A stretch of 64,000 nt of DNA from Roseomonas marmotae (GCF_017654485.1 NZ_CP061091.1:3044501-3108500), one strand, 5' to 3'; numbered from the stretch's first letter, positions 25,009 through 33,319 are shown. Notes: a model not told the origin generated them from the sequence alone. Numbers and translations: made by a program.

Positions 25009-25635
25009 TCAGAAGGCCCGCGTCACCGGAAGCGCCCGTGCCGCCGTGGCGATGGCGCGGGTGAAGTCATCGGCATCGGCCACGCTGCTGTTGCGGCTGG
25101 GCATCGTGACATGCACGCGCAGGAAGCGCCCGGCGGCGGTGCCGAGGCAGACCTGCTGTTCCACCGCCGTGCGGCCGAAGCTGCCGGAGAGGTCGGCGCA
25201 GGTCAGGCTGCCACCGTCGGGCAACAGCAGGCTGCGCCGGCTGGTCTCGGCCAGGGTGCGGCCGGGGGGCAGTTCCGTCGCCTCCCGTACCGCCTCATCC
25301 AGCCGGGGCGTCACCAGCACGGCGGCCGCCCGGTCGGGCAAGGGCGGCTGCCCGAGGTCATAGATCAGCACCGAGGCCACGGCCGCGCGGGCTGGCAGGC
25401 CGTTGCGCGCGGGGGTCGTGTATTCCACCGCGCTGCCATAGCCGGGGCGCTGCTGCTCCAGGTTGGTGGTGGCGCCGCGCTCGAAGCCCGCCACCTCCAC
25501 CGGCAGCCGCCCCAGCACCTCCGCCATCGGCGGCCGCGCCCGGGAGGCGGTTGCCTGGGCAACCTCCTCCGGGCCTTGCGCGGCGCAGGCGGTCAGCAGG
25601 ACAGCCCCGAGAAGGGCGGCCACACCCCGCCTCAA
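25009..25635 (-). CDS. Hypothetical lipoprotein
   Basis: A 208-residue exported protein with a lipobox ending LLTACA after a short hydrophobic core. The mature part has no membrane segment and alternates strand-like hydrophobic stretches. Two further Cys, in LTCADLSG and QQVCLG, could form a disulfide. No family recognised. I chose a TTG start at 25635 because it overlaps the TerC stop as TTGA, has GGGGA upstream, and gives a proper signal peptide. A GTG at 25623 is the alternative. It is coupled to the TerC gene and converges on the membrane-protein gene before it. Confidence 0.62.
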   Translation of the reverse strand: MRRGVAALLGAVLLTACAAQGPEEVAQATASRARPPMAEVLGRLPVEVAGFERGATTNLEQQRPGYGSAVEYTTPARNGLPARAAVASVLIYDLGQPPLPDRAAAVLVTPRLDEAVREATELPPGRTLAETSRRSLLLPDGGSLTCADLSGSFGRTAVEQQVCLGTAAGRFLRVHVTMPSRNSSVADADDFTRAIATAARALPVTRAF

Positions 25636-26261
25636 TGCGTCATCCCCGGCAGGGGCAGGCCCAGTTGAAGGGTGGCATTGGCCATGATCAATCCTTCCCA
25701 AAGCAGCTGCGCGCCGATCCAGACAATCAGCGCCACGCCGATGTAGGCGATGATCTTGAACCTTTCCAGCAGCTTGGCGAGCAGTCCGCCCAACAGACCC
25801 ATCATGACGATGGAAATGGCGAGGCCGATGATCAGCAGGTTGAGGTTGGCGCGCGCCACGGCCGCGACGGCCAGGACATTGTCCAGGCTCATCGAGACAT
25901 CGGCCAGCACGATCTGCCACAACGCCTGGCCCAGCGACTTCTCGGCCACTGGGGTGCCAACCGCCACCGCATGGCCGTCGCCGCTGCGCAACTCCCTGAA
26001 GAAGGTCCAGGCGATGTAGAGGAGCGCCAGGCCTCCGACGATGTCGATCCACCAGAGCGCCAGCAGCAGCGTCGCGAAGATGGAAAAGACGATACGCAGG
26101 ATGGCAGCGGCGATGACGCCGAACAGCACGGCGCGCGCGCGCTGATGGGCCGGGAGCCCCGCCGCCGCCAGGCCGATGACGACCGCGTTGTCACCGGAGA
26201 GAATAACATTGAGCCAGATGATTTCTGCCAGGCCGGACAGCATGCCGCTGAAGGCTTCCAT
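25632..26261 (-). CDS. TerC family integral membrane protein (YjbE-type)
   Basis: A 209-residue polytopic protein with about seven hydrophobic segments. It carries the two acidic TerC motifs that contribute the metal site, LSGDNAVVIG near residues 21-30 and ADVSMSLDNVLAV near 120-132. TerC proteins are linked to tellurite resistance and, in several bacteria, to Mn2+ export or metalation of secreted enzymes. It is the second of two same-strand TerC paralogues separated by a terminator. A lipoprotein gene overlaps its stop codon. Confidence 0.88.
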   Translation of the reverse strand: MEAFSGMLSGLAEIIWLNVILSGDNAVVIGLAAAGLPAHQRARAVLFGVIAAAILRIVFSIFATLLLALWWIDIVGGLALLYIAWTFFRELRSGDGHAVAVGTPVAEKSLGQALWQIVLADVSMSLDNVLAVAAVARANLNLLIIGLAISIVMMGLLGGLLAKLLERFKIIAYIGVALIVWIGAQLLWEGLIMANATLQLGLPLPGMTH

Positions 26262-26289
26262 TCCAGATCCTCATGGAATTTGTTCAATG

Positions 26290-26358
26290 ACCTGCGCGGC
26301 ATCGCCCGGCACGACGCCCCACACGGGGCCGGACGCTACAGTCTGACGGCGGGCAGGT
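26290..26358 (-). promoter_or_regulatory. Possible structured 5' leader of the downstream TerC gene
   Basis: On the minus strand ACCTGC pairs with GCAGGT at the two ends. Inside, GCGTC/GATGC, CCGGC/GCCGG and CCC/GGG can nest into one branched stem. It ends about 28 bases before the TerC start. TerC genes in other bacteria are often controlled by the yybP-ykoY Mn2+ riboswitch. Here I see only a weak resemblance (GTAGCGTC), not the full consensus, so this may simply be G+C-rich sequence that folds. Confidence 0.2.
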
Positions 26359-26370
26359 GAAGTAACCGGG

Positions 26371-26412
26371 CCAAAAACGTGACGGGCCGCTTCCCGAGGG
26401 AAGCGGCCCGTC
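26371..26412 (-). terminator. Rho-independent terminator after the upstream TerC paralogue
   Basis: Reading on the minus strand, GGACGGGCCGCTTCCC forms a perfect stem (15 pairs or more) with GGGAAGCGGCCCGTC around a short loop, then TTTTT follows a few bases later. It lies about 40 bases after the stop codon at 26453. Confidence 0.88.
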
Positions 26413-26452
26413 CGATCAGATCCTGCGCGGAGAGGGGCCGAGGCCCCTGCCC

Positions 26453-27097
26453 TTACTGCGTGGATGACGCGCCGGTGAAATACGGCAGAACCTCGCCGCC
26501 GCCCGTCCAGATCATGTCAATGGCGACATAGAGGATGACCAGCAGGCCCACCCAGGCGATCCAGCGGAAACGCTCCAGCAGCCGGGCGATGAAGGTCGCC
26601 GCGACGCCCATCAGCACGACGGAGATGCCGAGCCCGACCACCAGGACCCAGAGGTGCTCCTTGGCCGCGCCGGCCACGGCCAGCACGTTGTCCAGGCTCA
26701 TGGAGACATCCGCCACCAGGATCTGGATGATGGCGCCCCGCAGCGTCTTGCGCTCGGTCGGAGCGGCATTCGCCTGCTCGGTCTCGGCCTCCACCACTTC
26801 CGGCTGATGGCCGCGCTGCAGCTCGCGGAACATCTTGTAGCAGACCCAGAGCAGCAGGATGCCGCCCGCCAGGGTGATGCCCACAATGGCCAGAAGCTGC
26901 GTGGTGATGGCGGCGAAGCCGATCCGCATCACGGTCGCGGCCACGATACCCCAGAAGATCGCCTTGCGGCGCTGTTCCGCGGGCAGGCCGGCGGCGGCCA
27001 TGCCGACGACGATGGCATTGTCGCCCGCCAATACGAGGTCGATGAGCAGAACCTGACCGAGCGCGATCAGCTCAGGCATCCAGGCAGATAAGTCCAT
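26453..27097 (-). CDS. TerC family integral membrane protein (YjbE-type), second copy
   Basis: A 214-residue paralogue of the TerC gene that follows it. It has the same seven-segment layout and the same motifs, LAGDNAIVVG and ADVSMSLDNVLAV. Differences concentrate in the soluble loop near residues 95-120, which is longer and Glu/Thr-rich here. The substrate is likely a divalent metal by family. It is divergent from purB with a 125-base gap and is closed by its own terminator, so the two TerC copies are probably not one simple operon. Confidence 0.87.
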   Translation of the reverse strand: MDLSAWMPELIALGQVLLIDLVLAGDNAIVVGMAAAGLPAEQRRKAIFWGIVAATVMRIGFAAITTQLLAIVGITLAGGILLLWVCYKMFRELQRGHQPEVVEAETEQANAAPTERKTLRGAIIQILVADVSMSLDNVLAVAGAAKEHLWVLVVGLGISVVLMGVAATFIARLLERFRWIAWVGLLVILYVAIDMIWTGGGEVLPYFTGASSTQ

Positions 27098-27127
27098 TGG
27101 GTGAGTTTCCCGGCGTTAATGTTTTGG

Positions 27128-27156
27128 CCATCGCGCGCCAGGCCTGGGCTTGTCAA
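27128..27156 (-). promoter_or_regulatory. Candidate promoter for the TerC gene at 27097
   Basis: A perfect -35 hexamer TTGACA lies at 27156-27151 on the minus strand. Seventeen bases on, CGATGG is a poor -10. It is in the gap between the divergent TerC gene and purB and about 30 bases before the TerC start codon. The -35 match is good and the -10 weak. Confidence 0.3.
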
Positions 27157-27222
27157 CCGGGGAAGGAAGCGCCACACCCCGCCCGCCAGGACCTCCCCCC
27201 GCCAAAACGTAAGGATCGCCGC

Positions 27223-28554
27223 ATGGTTCCGCGTTACACCCGTCCCGAGATGGCCGCGATCTGGTCGCCAGAGGCCCGCTACCGCATCTGGTTCGAGATC
27301 GAGGCCCTGGCCGCCGAGGCGATGGGCGAGTTTGGCACCATCCCCGCCGAATCCGCAAAGGTGATCCGCGAGAAGGGCGGGCCCCGCGCCGCGGCCATCG
27401 ATGCCGCTGCCATCGCCCGGATCGACGAGATCGAGAGCGTCACGCGTCACGACGTCATCGCCTTCCTGACCTACATGGCCGAGGGTATTGGCGAGGATGC
27501 CCGCTTCATGCACCAGGGCATGACCAGCTCCGACGTGCTGGACACCTGCCTGTCGGTGCAGCTGACCCGCGCGGCCGACCTGCTGATCGCCGACCTCGAC
27601 CGCGTGCTGGCGGCGCTGAAGGCGCGGGCCATCGAGCACAAGTTCACCCCCACCATCGGCCGCAGCCACGGCATCCATGCCGAGCCCACGACCTTCGGCC
27701 TGAAGCTGGCCGGGCATTACGCGGAATTCGCCCGCTGCCGCGCCCGCATGGTCGCCGCCCGCGCCGAGGTCGCCACCTGCGCCATCTCCGGCCCTGTCGG
27801 CACCTTCGCCAGCGTGGACCCGCGCGTCGAGGAATTCGTGGCCGCTAAGCTGGGGCTGGCGGTGGAGCCGGTCTCCACCCAGGTCATCCCGCGCGACCGC
27901 CACGCCGCTTTCTTCTGCGCGCTGGCCGTGGTGGCCTCGGCCATCGAGCGGCTGGCGACAGAGGTGCGGCACCTGCAGCGCTCCGAGGTGCGGGAGGCGG
28001 AAGAATATTTCCACCCCGGCCAGAAGGGTTCCTCGGCCATGCCGCACAAGCGGAACCCCGTGTTGAGCGAGAACCTGACCGGCCTGGCCCGCGTGGTGCG
28101 CGGCTATGCCATCCCGGCGCTGGAGAATGTGGCGCTGTGGCATGAGCGCGATATCAGCCACAGCAGCGTCGAGCGCTTCATCGGCCCCGATGCTACCATC
28201 ACCCTGGACTTCGCCCTGAATCGTCTGGCCGGTATGATGGAGAAGCTGACCATCTATCCCGCGCAGATGGAAGCCAACCTGGAGAGCCTGGGCGGCGTGG
28301 TGCACAGTCAGAAGGTGCTGCTGGCCCTGACCCAGGCCGGGCTGTCGCGTGAGGGGGCCTATGCCGCCGTGCAGCGCGCCGCCATGGCGACCTGGACCAA
28401 GCTGGCCGACCCGGACGGCAAGTCCTTCCGCGACAACCTGCTGGCCGACCCGGAGGTCGCGGGCAAGATGGACGCCGCGTCGCTCGATGCCGCCATCGAT
28501 CAGCAGCGCGATTTCCGCCATGTGGAGACCGTCTTCGCCCGGGTCTTCGGCTAG
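27223..28554 (+). CDS. purB: Adenylosuccinate lyase
   Basis: Acts twice in purine synthesis, splitting fumarate from SAICAR and from adenylosuccinate. It is 443 residues, normal length. The fumarate-lyase signature loop GSSAMPHKRNP is near residue 268, and the MTSSDVLDT and SHGIHAEPT blocks are intact. The ATG at 27223 begins the typical MVPRYTRPEM and has AAGGA 7 bases upstream. It is a single-gene unit judged by flanking gaps, and two stem-loops follow it. Confidence 0.96.
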   Translation: MVPRYTRPEMAAIWSPEARYRIWFEIEALAAEAMGEFGTIPAESAKVIREKGGPRAAAIDAAAIARIDEIESVTRHDVIAFLTYMAEGIGEDARFMHQGMTSSDVLDTCLSVQLTRAADLLIADLDRVLAALKARAIEHKFTPTIGRSHGIHAEPTTFGLKLAGHYAEFARCRARMVAARAEVATCAISGPVGTFASVDPRVEEFVAAKLGLAVEPVSTQVIPRDRHAAFFCALAVVASAIERLATEVRHLQRSEVREAEEYFHPGQKGSSAMPHKRNPVLSENLTGLARVVRGYAIPALENVALWHERDISHSSVERFIGPDATITLDFALNRLAGMMEKLTIYPAQMEANLESLGGVVHSQKVLLALTQAGLSREGAYAAVQRAAMATWTKLADPDGKSFRDNLLADPEVAGKMDAASLDAAIDQQRDFRHVETVFARVFG

Positions 28555-28566
28555 GGCCACCTGCCA

Positions 28567-28619
28567 GCCGCCTGTCACGGCTTCGTGACGGGCGGCCATG
28601 GCACCGCCTCGGAGGTGCC
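28567..28619 (+). terminator. Stem-loops downstream of purB
   Basis: The first stem, 28567-28596, pairs GCCGCCTGTCACG with CGTGACGGGCGGC (one T-G pair) around a 4-base loop. The second, 28600-28619, pairs GGCACC with GGTGCC. There is no T-run, so they could end transcription with Rho or protect the mRNA end. Confidence 0.5.
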
Positions 28620-28676
28620 ACCGTTCCGCCTCAGACAGCCAGGAAATTCAGGCTTATGACGAGGAGGAATTGCCAC

Positions 28677-29012
28677 ATGCCACGTCTCCCGACACGGCCA
28701 GGACTGCTGCGCCGGATTGCTGCGGCGGCGCTTCTGGCGACCGGGCTGGGCTTCGGCGCCATGGGTGCTTCCGGCGGGGTGCAGGCCGCGCCGGCCATGC
28801 CCGCCATCTCCGCCCCCACCGCGGCGCAGGCCGATCTGGTACCGGTGCAGGACTGGCGTTACCGGCGCCCACCGCCACGCCATTGGCGGCGTGGCCCGCC
28901 GCCCCGCCACTGGGGCCCGCCGCGCGCCCACTATTCTCCGCCGCGCTACCGCCGGCCACCCCCGCCGCCGCCGCACTGGCACCGCCCCCCGCCGCGCCAC
29001 TGGCGCTACTGA
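28677..29012 (+). CDS. Exported Pro/Arg/His/Trp-rich small protein
   Basis: A 111-residue protein with a clear Sec signal peptide (basic start, hydrophobic core, Ala-x-Ala near residue 38). The rest is low complexity: PPPRHW occurs three times, mixed with RRPPP, HWHRP and Tyr. Many alphaproteobacteria encode such short exported basic repeats, and the function is unknown. The His, Arg and Trp density would suit binding of metal or of acidic surface polymers (inference). The ATG at 28677 has AGGAGG 9 bases upstream and is preferred over the ATG at 28656. It converges on the ubiK gene. Confidence 0.65.
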   Translation: MPRLPTRPGLLRRIAAAALLATGLGFGAMGASGGVQAAPAMPAISAPTAAQADLVPVQDWRYRRPPPRHWRRGPPPRHWGPPRAHYSPPRYRRPPPPPPHWHRPPPRHWRY

Positions 29013-29023
29013 ACGGGCAGCAA

Positions 29024-29054
29024 AAAGGGCCGGGGAATCACTCCCTGGCCCTTT
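29024..29054. terminator. Bidirectional terminator between the exported repeat protein and ubiK
   Basis: AAAGGGCC pairs with GGCCCTTT, extended by GGGA/TCCC around a short loop. On the minus strand the stem is followed by TTTTT, 12 bases after the ubiK stop. On the plus strand only TTT follows. Confidence 0.82.
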
Positions 29055-29066
29055 CCTCATCCGGCC

Positions 29067-29456
29067 TCAGGCGAGGCTGGCGGGGTCTTTCGGGTCTTCC
29101 TTCGGCTTCGGCACGACGGGGGCTTCCTCCGCCTCCGCGGCGGCTTCCGGCGCCGTGCCGGGGGTGCCGATGTTCAGCTTGGCTTCCAGCGCCGCGACGC
29201 GCACCGCCAGGGCGCTGGCTTCCTCACGTGCCCGGCGCGCCACTTCCAGCGCCGCGTCAAGATCCTCACGCCGCACCAGCTCCAGCCGCTGGGTCAGCAT
29301 CTCCACCTGCGACTTCACAGCCGCCTCGATTTCGGCGCGGGCACCGGCCATGACCGAGAAGGCGCCGCCCGCCACTCCGGCCAGGTCGTCGAAGAAACGG
29401 CCGCGCCGCCCGGGCCCGGACCCATAGCCACCGCTCTCGCCCTTGGTATCCGTCAT
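29067..29456 (-). CDS. ubiK: Accessory factor UbiK family protein (BMFP domain)
   Basis: A 129-residue coiled-coil protein of the YqiC/BMFP family. Members support ubiquinone synthesis and can fuse membranes in vitro. The N-terminus carries the amphipathic helix FFDDLAGVAGGAFSVMAG, the middle is the trimeric coiled coil up to VAALEAKL, and the last 30 residues are Glu/Pro-rich. The ATG at 29456 has GGAGG 5 bases upstream. An ATG 13 codons earlier is less likely. It is a single gene, ended by the terminator at 29024-29054. Confidence 0.82.
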   Translation of the reverse strand: MTDTKGESGGYGSGPGRRGRFFDDLAGVAGGAFSVMAGARAEIEAAVKSQVEMLTQRLELVRREDLDAALEVARRAREEASALAVRVAALEAKLNIGTPGTAPEAAAEAEEAPVVPKPKEDPKDPASLA

Positions 29457-29643
29457 TTCAACCTCCAAATCGCGCCCGGTGGGCTGGTGAAACAATTCTG
29501 GTTCCGGGCCCGCCCGGCATCGGCGCTTGCCGCTTTCATGGCACGGCGCCTATACCCGGCGCGCCCGGGGCGACCTTGCGAGCTAGGTAGCCCCGGGCCG
29601 TCGCATCGCGAAAGGCTCTGCGCGCCCTGATGGAACCTGCTTC

Positions 29644-30636
29644 ATGTATCTAGTGACTGGCGGTGCCGGTTTCATCGGCTCCAATCTCGTCGCCGCCCTC
29701 TGCGCGCGCGGCGAGGAAGTCCTGGTCGTCGACCGCCTGCGTGCCGGGGATCCGGGGCGCGAGAAGTGGCGCAACCTGGCGCATCACAACATCGCCGGCA
29801 TCCTGCCCCCGGAGCTGCTGTGGCAGTGGCTGGAGGATAGCCCGCCTCCGCGGGCCATCCTGCATCTGGGCGCCATCAGCGATACCACCGTGCGCGACGG
29901 CGACCTGGTGGCGGAGAACAACCTCTCCCTGACGCTGCGCCTCTTCTCCTGGTGCGCCGAACGCGGGGTGCCGCTGATCTATGCCTCCTCCGCCGCGACC
30001 TATGGCGGCGGCGAGCAAGGCTTCGACGACGATGCCTCGCCCGAGACCCTGGCGAAGCTGCGGCCGCTCAACCTCTATGGCTGGTCGAAGCACGCGACGG
30101 ACCGGCGCATCGCCGACCTGCTGGCACGTGGCCGCAAGGCGCCACCGCAATGGGCGGGGCTGAAGTTCTTCAACGTCTATGGCCCCAATGAATTCCACAA
30201 GGGCCGCATGGCCAGCGTGGTGCTGCACAAGTTCCGCCAGATCATCTCCGGCGCCCCGGCCACGCTCTTCCGCAGCGACCGCGAGGGCATCGCCGATGGC
30301 GAGCAGCTGCGCGACTTCGTCCATGTGGATGACTGCGTGGAGGTGATGCTCTGGCTGCTGGACAATCCGCGGGTCTCCGGCCTGTTCAATGTCGGCACCG
30401 GCACCGCCCGCAGCTTCCTGGACCTGACGCGCGCCATCTACACCGCGCTGGACAAGACGCCCGAGATCACCTTCGTCGACATGCCCGTCGATCTGCAGGG
30501 GAAGTACCAGTATTACACCCAGGCCCGCATGGACCGGTTGCGTGCCGCCGGCTTCACCGGCGCCGCGACGGGGCTGGAGGAGGGGGTCGCGCGCTATGTG
30601 CAGAACTTCCTGACCCAGCCCGACCCCTACGTCTGA
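29644..30636 (+). CDS. hldD: ADP-L-glycero-D-manno-heptose 6-epimerase
   Basis: Epimerises the heptose precursor for the LPS core. It is 330 residues and an extended short-chain dehydrogenase. NADP-binding GGAGFIGS is at residues 6-13, the catalytic YGWSK (Y-x3-K) near 140, and the family block NVYGPNEFHKGRMASV follows. It is the first gene of a long plus-strand run with lgt 14 bases downstream. The family block separates it from other sugar epimerases. Confidence 0.93.
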   Translation: MYLVTGGAGFIGSNLVAALCARGEEVLVVDRLRAGDPGREKWRNLAHHNIAGILPPELLWQWLEDSPPPRAILHLGAISDTTVRDGDLVAENNLSLTLRLFSWCAERGVPLIYASSAATYGGGEQGFDDDASPETLAKLRPLNLYGWSKHATDRRIADLLARGRKAPPQWAGLKFFNVYGPNEFHKGRMASVVLHKFRQIISGAPATLFRSDREGIADGEQLRDFVHVDDCVEVMLWLLDNPRVSGLFNVGTGTARSFLDLTRAIYTALDKTPEITFVDMPVDLQGKYQYYTQARMDRLRAAGFTGAATGLEEGVARYVQNFLTQPDPYV

Positions 30637-30650
30637 GGCAGCGGCCCACC

Positions 30651-31460
30651 ATGCTCTTCGCCATCCCCTTCCCCGCCATCGATCCCGTTCTCGTGCAGAT
30701 CGGGCCGCTGGCCATCCGCTGGTATGCCCTGGCCTATATCGCCGGCATCATCGTCGGCTGGCAGTGGATGAAGCGCCTGGTGCGGCTGGGCCCCGCCGTG
30801 GCGACGCGTGAGCAGGTGGATGACTTCGTCACCTGGGCGGTGCTGGGCGTCATTCTCGGCGGCCGGCTTGGCTATGTGCTCTTCTACGGCTTCGAGCGGT
30901 ATCTGAGCGCGCCCTGGGAAGCCTTTTATGTCTGGCAGGGCGGCATGTCCTTCCATGGCGGCGCGGCGGGCGTGATCCTGGCGCTGCTGCTCTATTGCCG
31001 CGCGCAGAAGATCAGCATCCTGGGCTTCGGGGACCGCCTCTGCGCCATCGTACCGGTCGGCCTCCTCTTCGGCCGCCTCGCCAATTTCATCAATGGCGAG
31101 CTGTGGGGCCGGGTCTCGGACGTGCCCTGGGCCATGGTCTTCCCGACGGGCGGACCGCTGCCACGCCACCCCAGCCAGCTCTACCAGGCGGCGATGGAGG
31201 GGCTGATCCTGCTGCTGATCGTGCAGGTGCTCGTGCATATCCCGGCCATCCGGGCGCGGCTGGGCTTCGTCTCCGGCGCCTTCCTGGCCGGCTATGGCGT
31301 CGCCCGCATGGTGGGCGAGCTGTTCCGCCAGCCGGATGCGCAGATCGGCTTCCTGGTGGGCGGCCTCACCATGGGCCAGCTGCTTTCCCTGCCCATGGTG
31401 CTGGTCGGCCTCTGGCTGATGCTCCGCGCCCAGCCCGTGACGGCCAAGGTGCCGGCTTGA
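30651..31460 (+). CDS. lgt: Phosphatidylglycerol-prolipoprotein diacylglyceryl transferase
   Basis: The first lipoprotein maturation enzyme: moves diacylglyceryl from phosphatidylglycerol to the lipobox Cys. It is 269 residues with seven hydrophobic segments. The Lgt signature GRLANFINGELWGR is intact, as are the conserved SFHGG and the RHPSQLYQ block. The following methyltransferase gene starts inside its stop codon (TTGA), so the two are coupled. Several predicted lipoproteins in this window would be substrates. Confidence 0.95.
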   Translation: MLFAIPFPAIDPVLVQIGPLAIRWYALAYIAGIIVGWQWMKRLVRLGPAVATREQVDDFVTWAVLGVILGGRLGYVLFYGFERYLSAPWEAFYVWQGGMSFHGGAAGVILALLLYCRAQKISILGFGDRLCAIVPVGLLFGRLANFINGELWGRVSDVPWAMVFPTGGPLPRHPSQLYQAAMEGLILLLIVQVLVHIPAIRARLGFVSGAFLAGYGVARMVGELFRQPDAQIGFLVGGLTMGQLLSLPMVLVGLWLMLRAQPVTAKVPA

Positions 31461-32467
31461 GCGAGGCCGAACGCCTCGACCACTTCATGGCCCGGGCCGC
31501 CGCCTCATACTACGCGGGGCGCGAGCCCTTCGGCGCGCGGGGCGACTTCACCACCGCGCCCGAGATGTCGCAGGCCTTCGGCGAATGCCTCGGCCTCTGG
31601 GCCGCCGTCGTCTGGCAGCAGATGGGCGCGCCTTCCCCCGTGCATCTGGTGGAATTCGGCCCGGGGCGCGGCACGCTGATGGCCGATGCGCTGCGCGGCA
31701 TCGCCACCGCCCTGCCCCCCTTCCGCGCGGCCCTGCGGGTGCATCTGGTGGAGACCAGCCCGTCCCTGCGCGCGCTCCAGGCGCAGGCACTGGGCGAAGG
31801 CGTGGCCGAATGGCACGACAACGCCGATAGCCTGCCCCCAGGACCCGCCATCTTCCTCGGCAACGAGTTCCTGGATGCGCTGCCGATCCGACAGTTCATC
31901 CGCCGGGGCGGCGGCTGGATGGAGCGTTTCGTCCTGGACGGCGCCTTCGTCGAACAGCCCGCCGAAAACCCGCCACCCCTGCCCACCGAAGCGCTGGAAG
32001 GCACCGTGCAGGAATGGGGCGAGGCCGCCCAGGGCTTCGTCACCGCCTTGTCCCGGCGGCTGGCCGCGCAGGGCGGCGCCGCGCTCTTCCTGGATTATGG
32101 CCCCGCTGAGAGCGGGCCCGGCGACAGCCTCCAGGCCCTGGCGGGGCACCGCGCCGCCGATCCGCTGGCCGAGCCAGGCAGCGTGGATATCACCGCCCAT
32201 GTCGATTTCGCCGCCCTGGCGCGTGCGGCGCGTGCGGCGGGCGCGGCGGCCCATGGGCCGGTGCCCCAGGGCATTTTCCTGCAATCCCTGGGCCTGGTGA
32301 CGCGCGCCGCCATGCTGGCGCGCGCCGCGCCGCAGAGCGCGGGAATGCAGCTTTCCGCCGCCCAGCGGCTGATCGCGCCCGAGGGCATGGGGCGGCTGTT
32401 CAAGGCGCTGGCCCTGACGCACCCTGCCCTTCCTTCCCCGCCCGGCTTCGAGGTGCCGACCGCATGA
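31457..32467 (+). CDS. SAM-dependent methyltransferase, MidA/NDUFAF7 family
   Basis: A 336-residue class I methyltransferase of the family whose mitochondrial member methylates an arginine of complex I subunit NDUFS2. The SAM loop is VEFGPGRGTLMAD near residue 62 and the conserved GNEFLDALP near 135. The TTG start at 31457 overlaps the lgt stop as TTGA and has AAGGTG just upstream. No ATG precedes the conserved SYYAGREPFGARGDFTT block with a usable ribosome binding site. The last four bases overlap pgeF. The lgt-midA-pgeF order is common in alphaproteobacteria. Confidence 0.85.
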   Translation: MSEAERLDHFMARAAASYYAGREPFGARGDFTTAPEMSQAFGECLGLWAAVVWQQMGAPSPVHLVEFGPGRGTLMADALRGIATALPPFRAALRVHLVETSPSLRALQAQALGEGVAEWHDNADSLPPGPAIFLGNEFLDALPIRQFIRRGGGWMERFVLDGAFVEQPAENPPPLPTEALEGTVQEWGEAAQGFVTALSRRLAAQGGAALFLDYGPAESGPGDSLQALAGHRAADPLAEPGSVDITAHVDFAALARAARAAGAAAHGPVPQGIFLQSLGLVTRAAMLARAAPQSAGMQLSAAQRLIAPEGMGRLFKALALTHPALPSPPGFEVPTA

Positions 32468-33234
32468 GTGCCGAATTCCTGACCGACGCGGCGCTGGATG
32501 GCCTGCCGCACGGCTTCTTCACCCGCAATGGCGGCGTCTCCGGCGGTGCCTTCGCTTCGCTGAACTGCTCCCTCTCCGGCCGTGACGACGCCGGTGCCGT
32601 GGCCCGCAACCGCGCCCTGGCCATGGAGGCCATCGGCCAGGCGCCCGCCGGGCTCTGCGGCCTCTTCCAGGTGCATGGGGCGGCGGTGGCGCGCGTGACG
32701 GCGCCCATCCAGCCCGATACCCGCCCGCGGGCCGATGCCATGGTGACCGACCGCCCGGGCCTGACGTTGGGCATCGTCACCGCCGATTGCGGCCCGATCC
32801 TCTTCGCCGACCGGAAGGCGGGCGTGGTGGGGGCGGCCCATGCCGGCTGGCGCGGCGCCGTGGACGGCGTGCTGGAAGCCACGCTGGAGGCGATGGAGGA
32901 ACTGGGCGCGCACCGCCGCGACATCGTGGCCGTGGTCGGCCCCTGCATCCGCCAGCCTTCCTACGAGGTCGGCCCCGACATGCGCGACGCCGCCATGGCG
33001 CAGAGCGCCGATGCCGCGCATTTCTTCGCCCCCGGGCGGCGCGAGGAGCGCTGGCAGTTCGATCTGGCCGGCTATTGCGCCGCGCGGCTGCGGGCCGCGG
33101 GCGCGGGCAGCGTCTCCGTCGTGCCGGCCGATACGCTGGTGGAGGAGGATCGCTTCTTCAGCTACCGCCGCAACACGCTGGCGGGCGGCGGCCCCATCGG
33201 CCACCAGCTTTCCGCCATCGCACTGCCGGGCTGA
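32464..33234 (+). CDS. pgeF: Peptidoglycan editing factor PgeF (YfiH/laccase-domain family)
   Basis: A 256-residue cytoplasmic enzyme that removes mis-incorporated L-Ser in the muropeptide precursor, and was formerly called polyphenol oxidase. Metal ligands are in the expected places: HGAAVARV near residue 75, TADCGPILF near 105, and HAGWRGAVDG near 124. It overlaps the methyltransferase gene by 4 bases (ATGA). A 23-codon ORF follows 13 bases later. Confidence 0.9.
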   Translation: MSAEFLTDAALDGLPHGFFTRNGGVSGGAFASLNCSLSGRDDAGAVARNRALAMEAIGQAPAGLCGLFQVHGAAVARVTAPIQPDTRPRADAMVTDRPGLTLGIVTADCGPILFADRKAGVVGAAHAGWRGAVDGVLEATLEAMEELGAHRRDIVAVVGPCIRQPSYEVGPDMRDAAMAQSADAAHFFAPGRREERWQFDLAGYCAARLRAAGAGSVSVVPADTLVEEDRFFSYRRNTLAGGGPIGHQLSAIALPG

Positions 33235-33247
33235 AGGTGCGGCAACC

Positions 33248-33319
33248 ATGCCTTACCTGATGATGTTCTGCTTCTTCATCCTCATCACCATGATGGTATC
33301 CTGTATTGCCCTGGTCTGA
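33248..33319 (+). CDS. Small hydrophobic ORF (23 residues)
   Basis: A 24-codon frame with ATG, an AAGGTG ribosome binding site 8 bases upstream, and a TGA stop. The product is almost wholly hydrophobic with Met, Phe, Ile, Leu and two Cys, enough for one membrane helix. The next gene starts 13 bases before its stop, so translation of the two may be linked. It could be a membrane microprotein, a leader peptide, or chance. Confidence 0.4.
   Translation: MPYLMMFCFFILITMMVSCIALV

Noticed and set aside
26290..26358. A confident yybP-ykoY riboswitch upstream of the TerC gene
   Set aside because: Only a short GTAGC-type word fits the consensus, and the fold could be chance in G+C-rich DNA. It is kept as a low-confidence leader only.
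28555..28676. A small RNA between purB and the exported repeat protein
   Set aside because: The two stem-loops lie right after the purB stop and are better explained as its 3' end. No promoter is seen.
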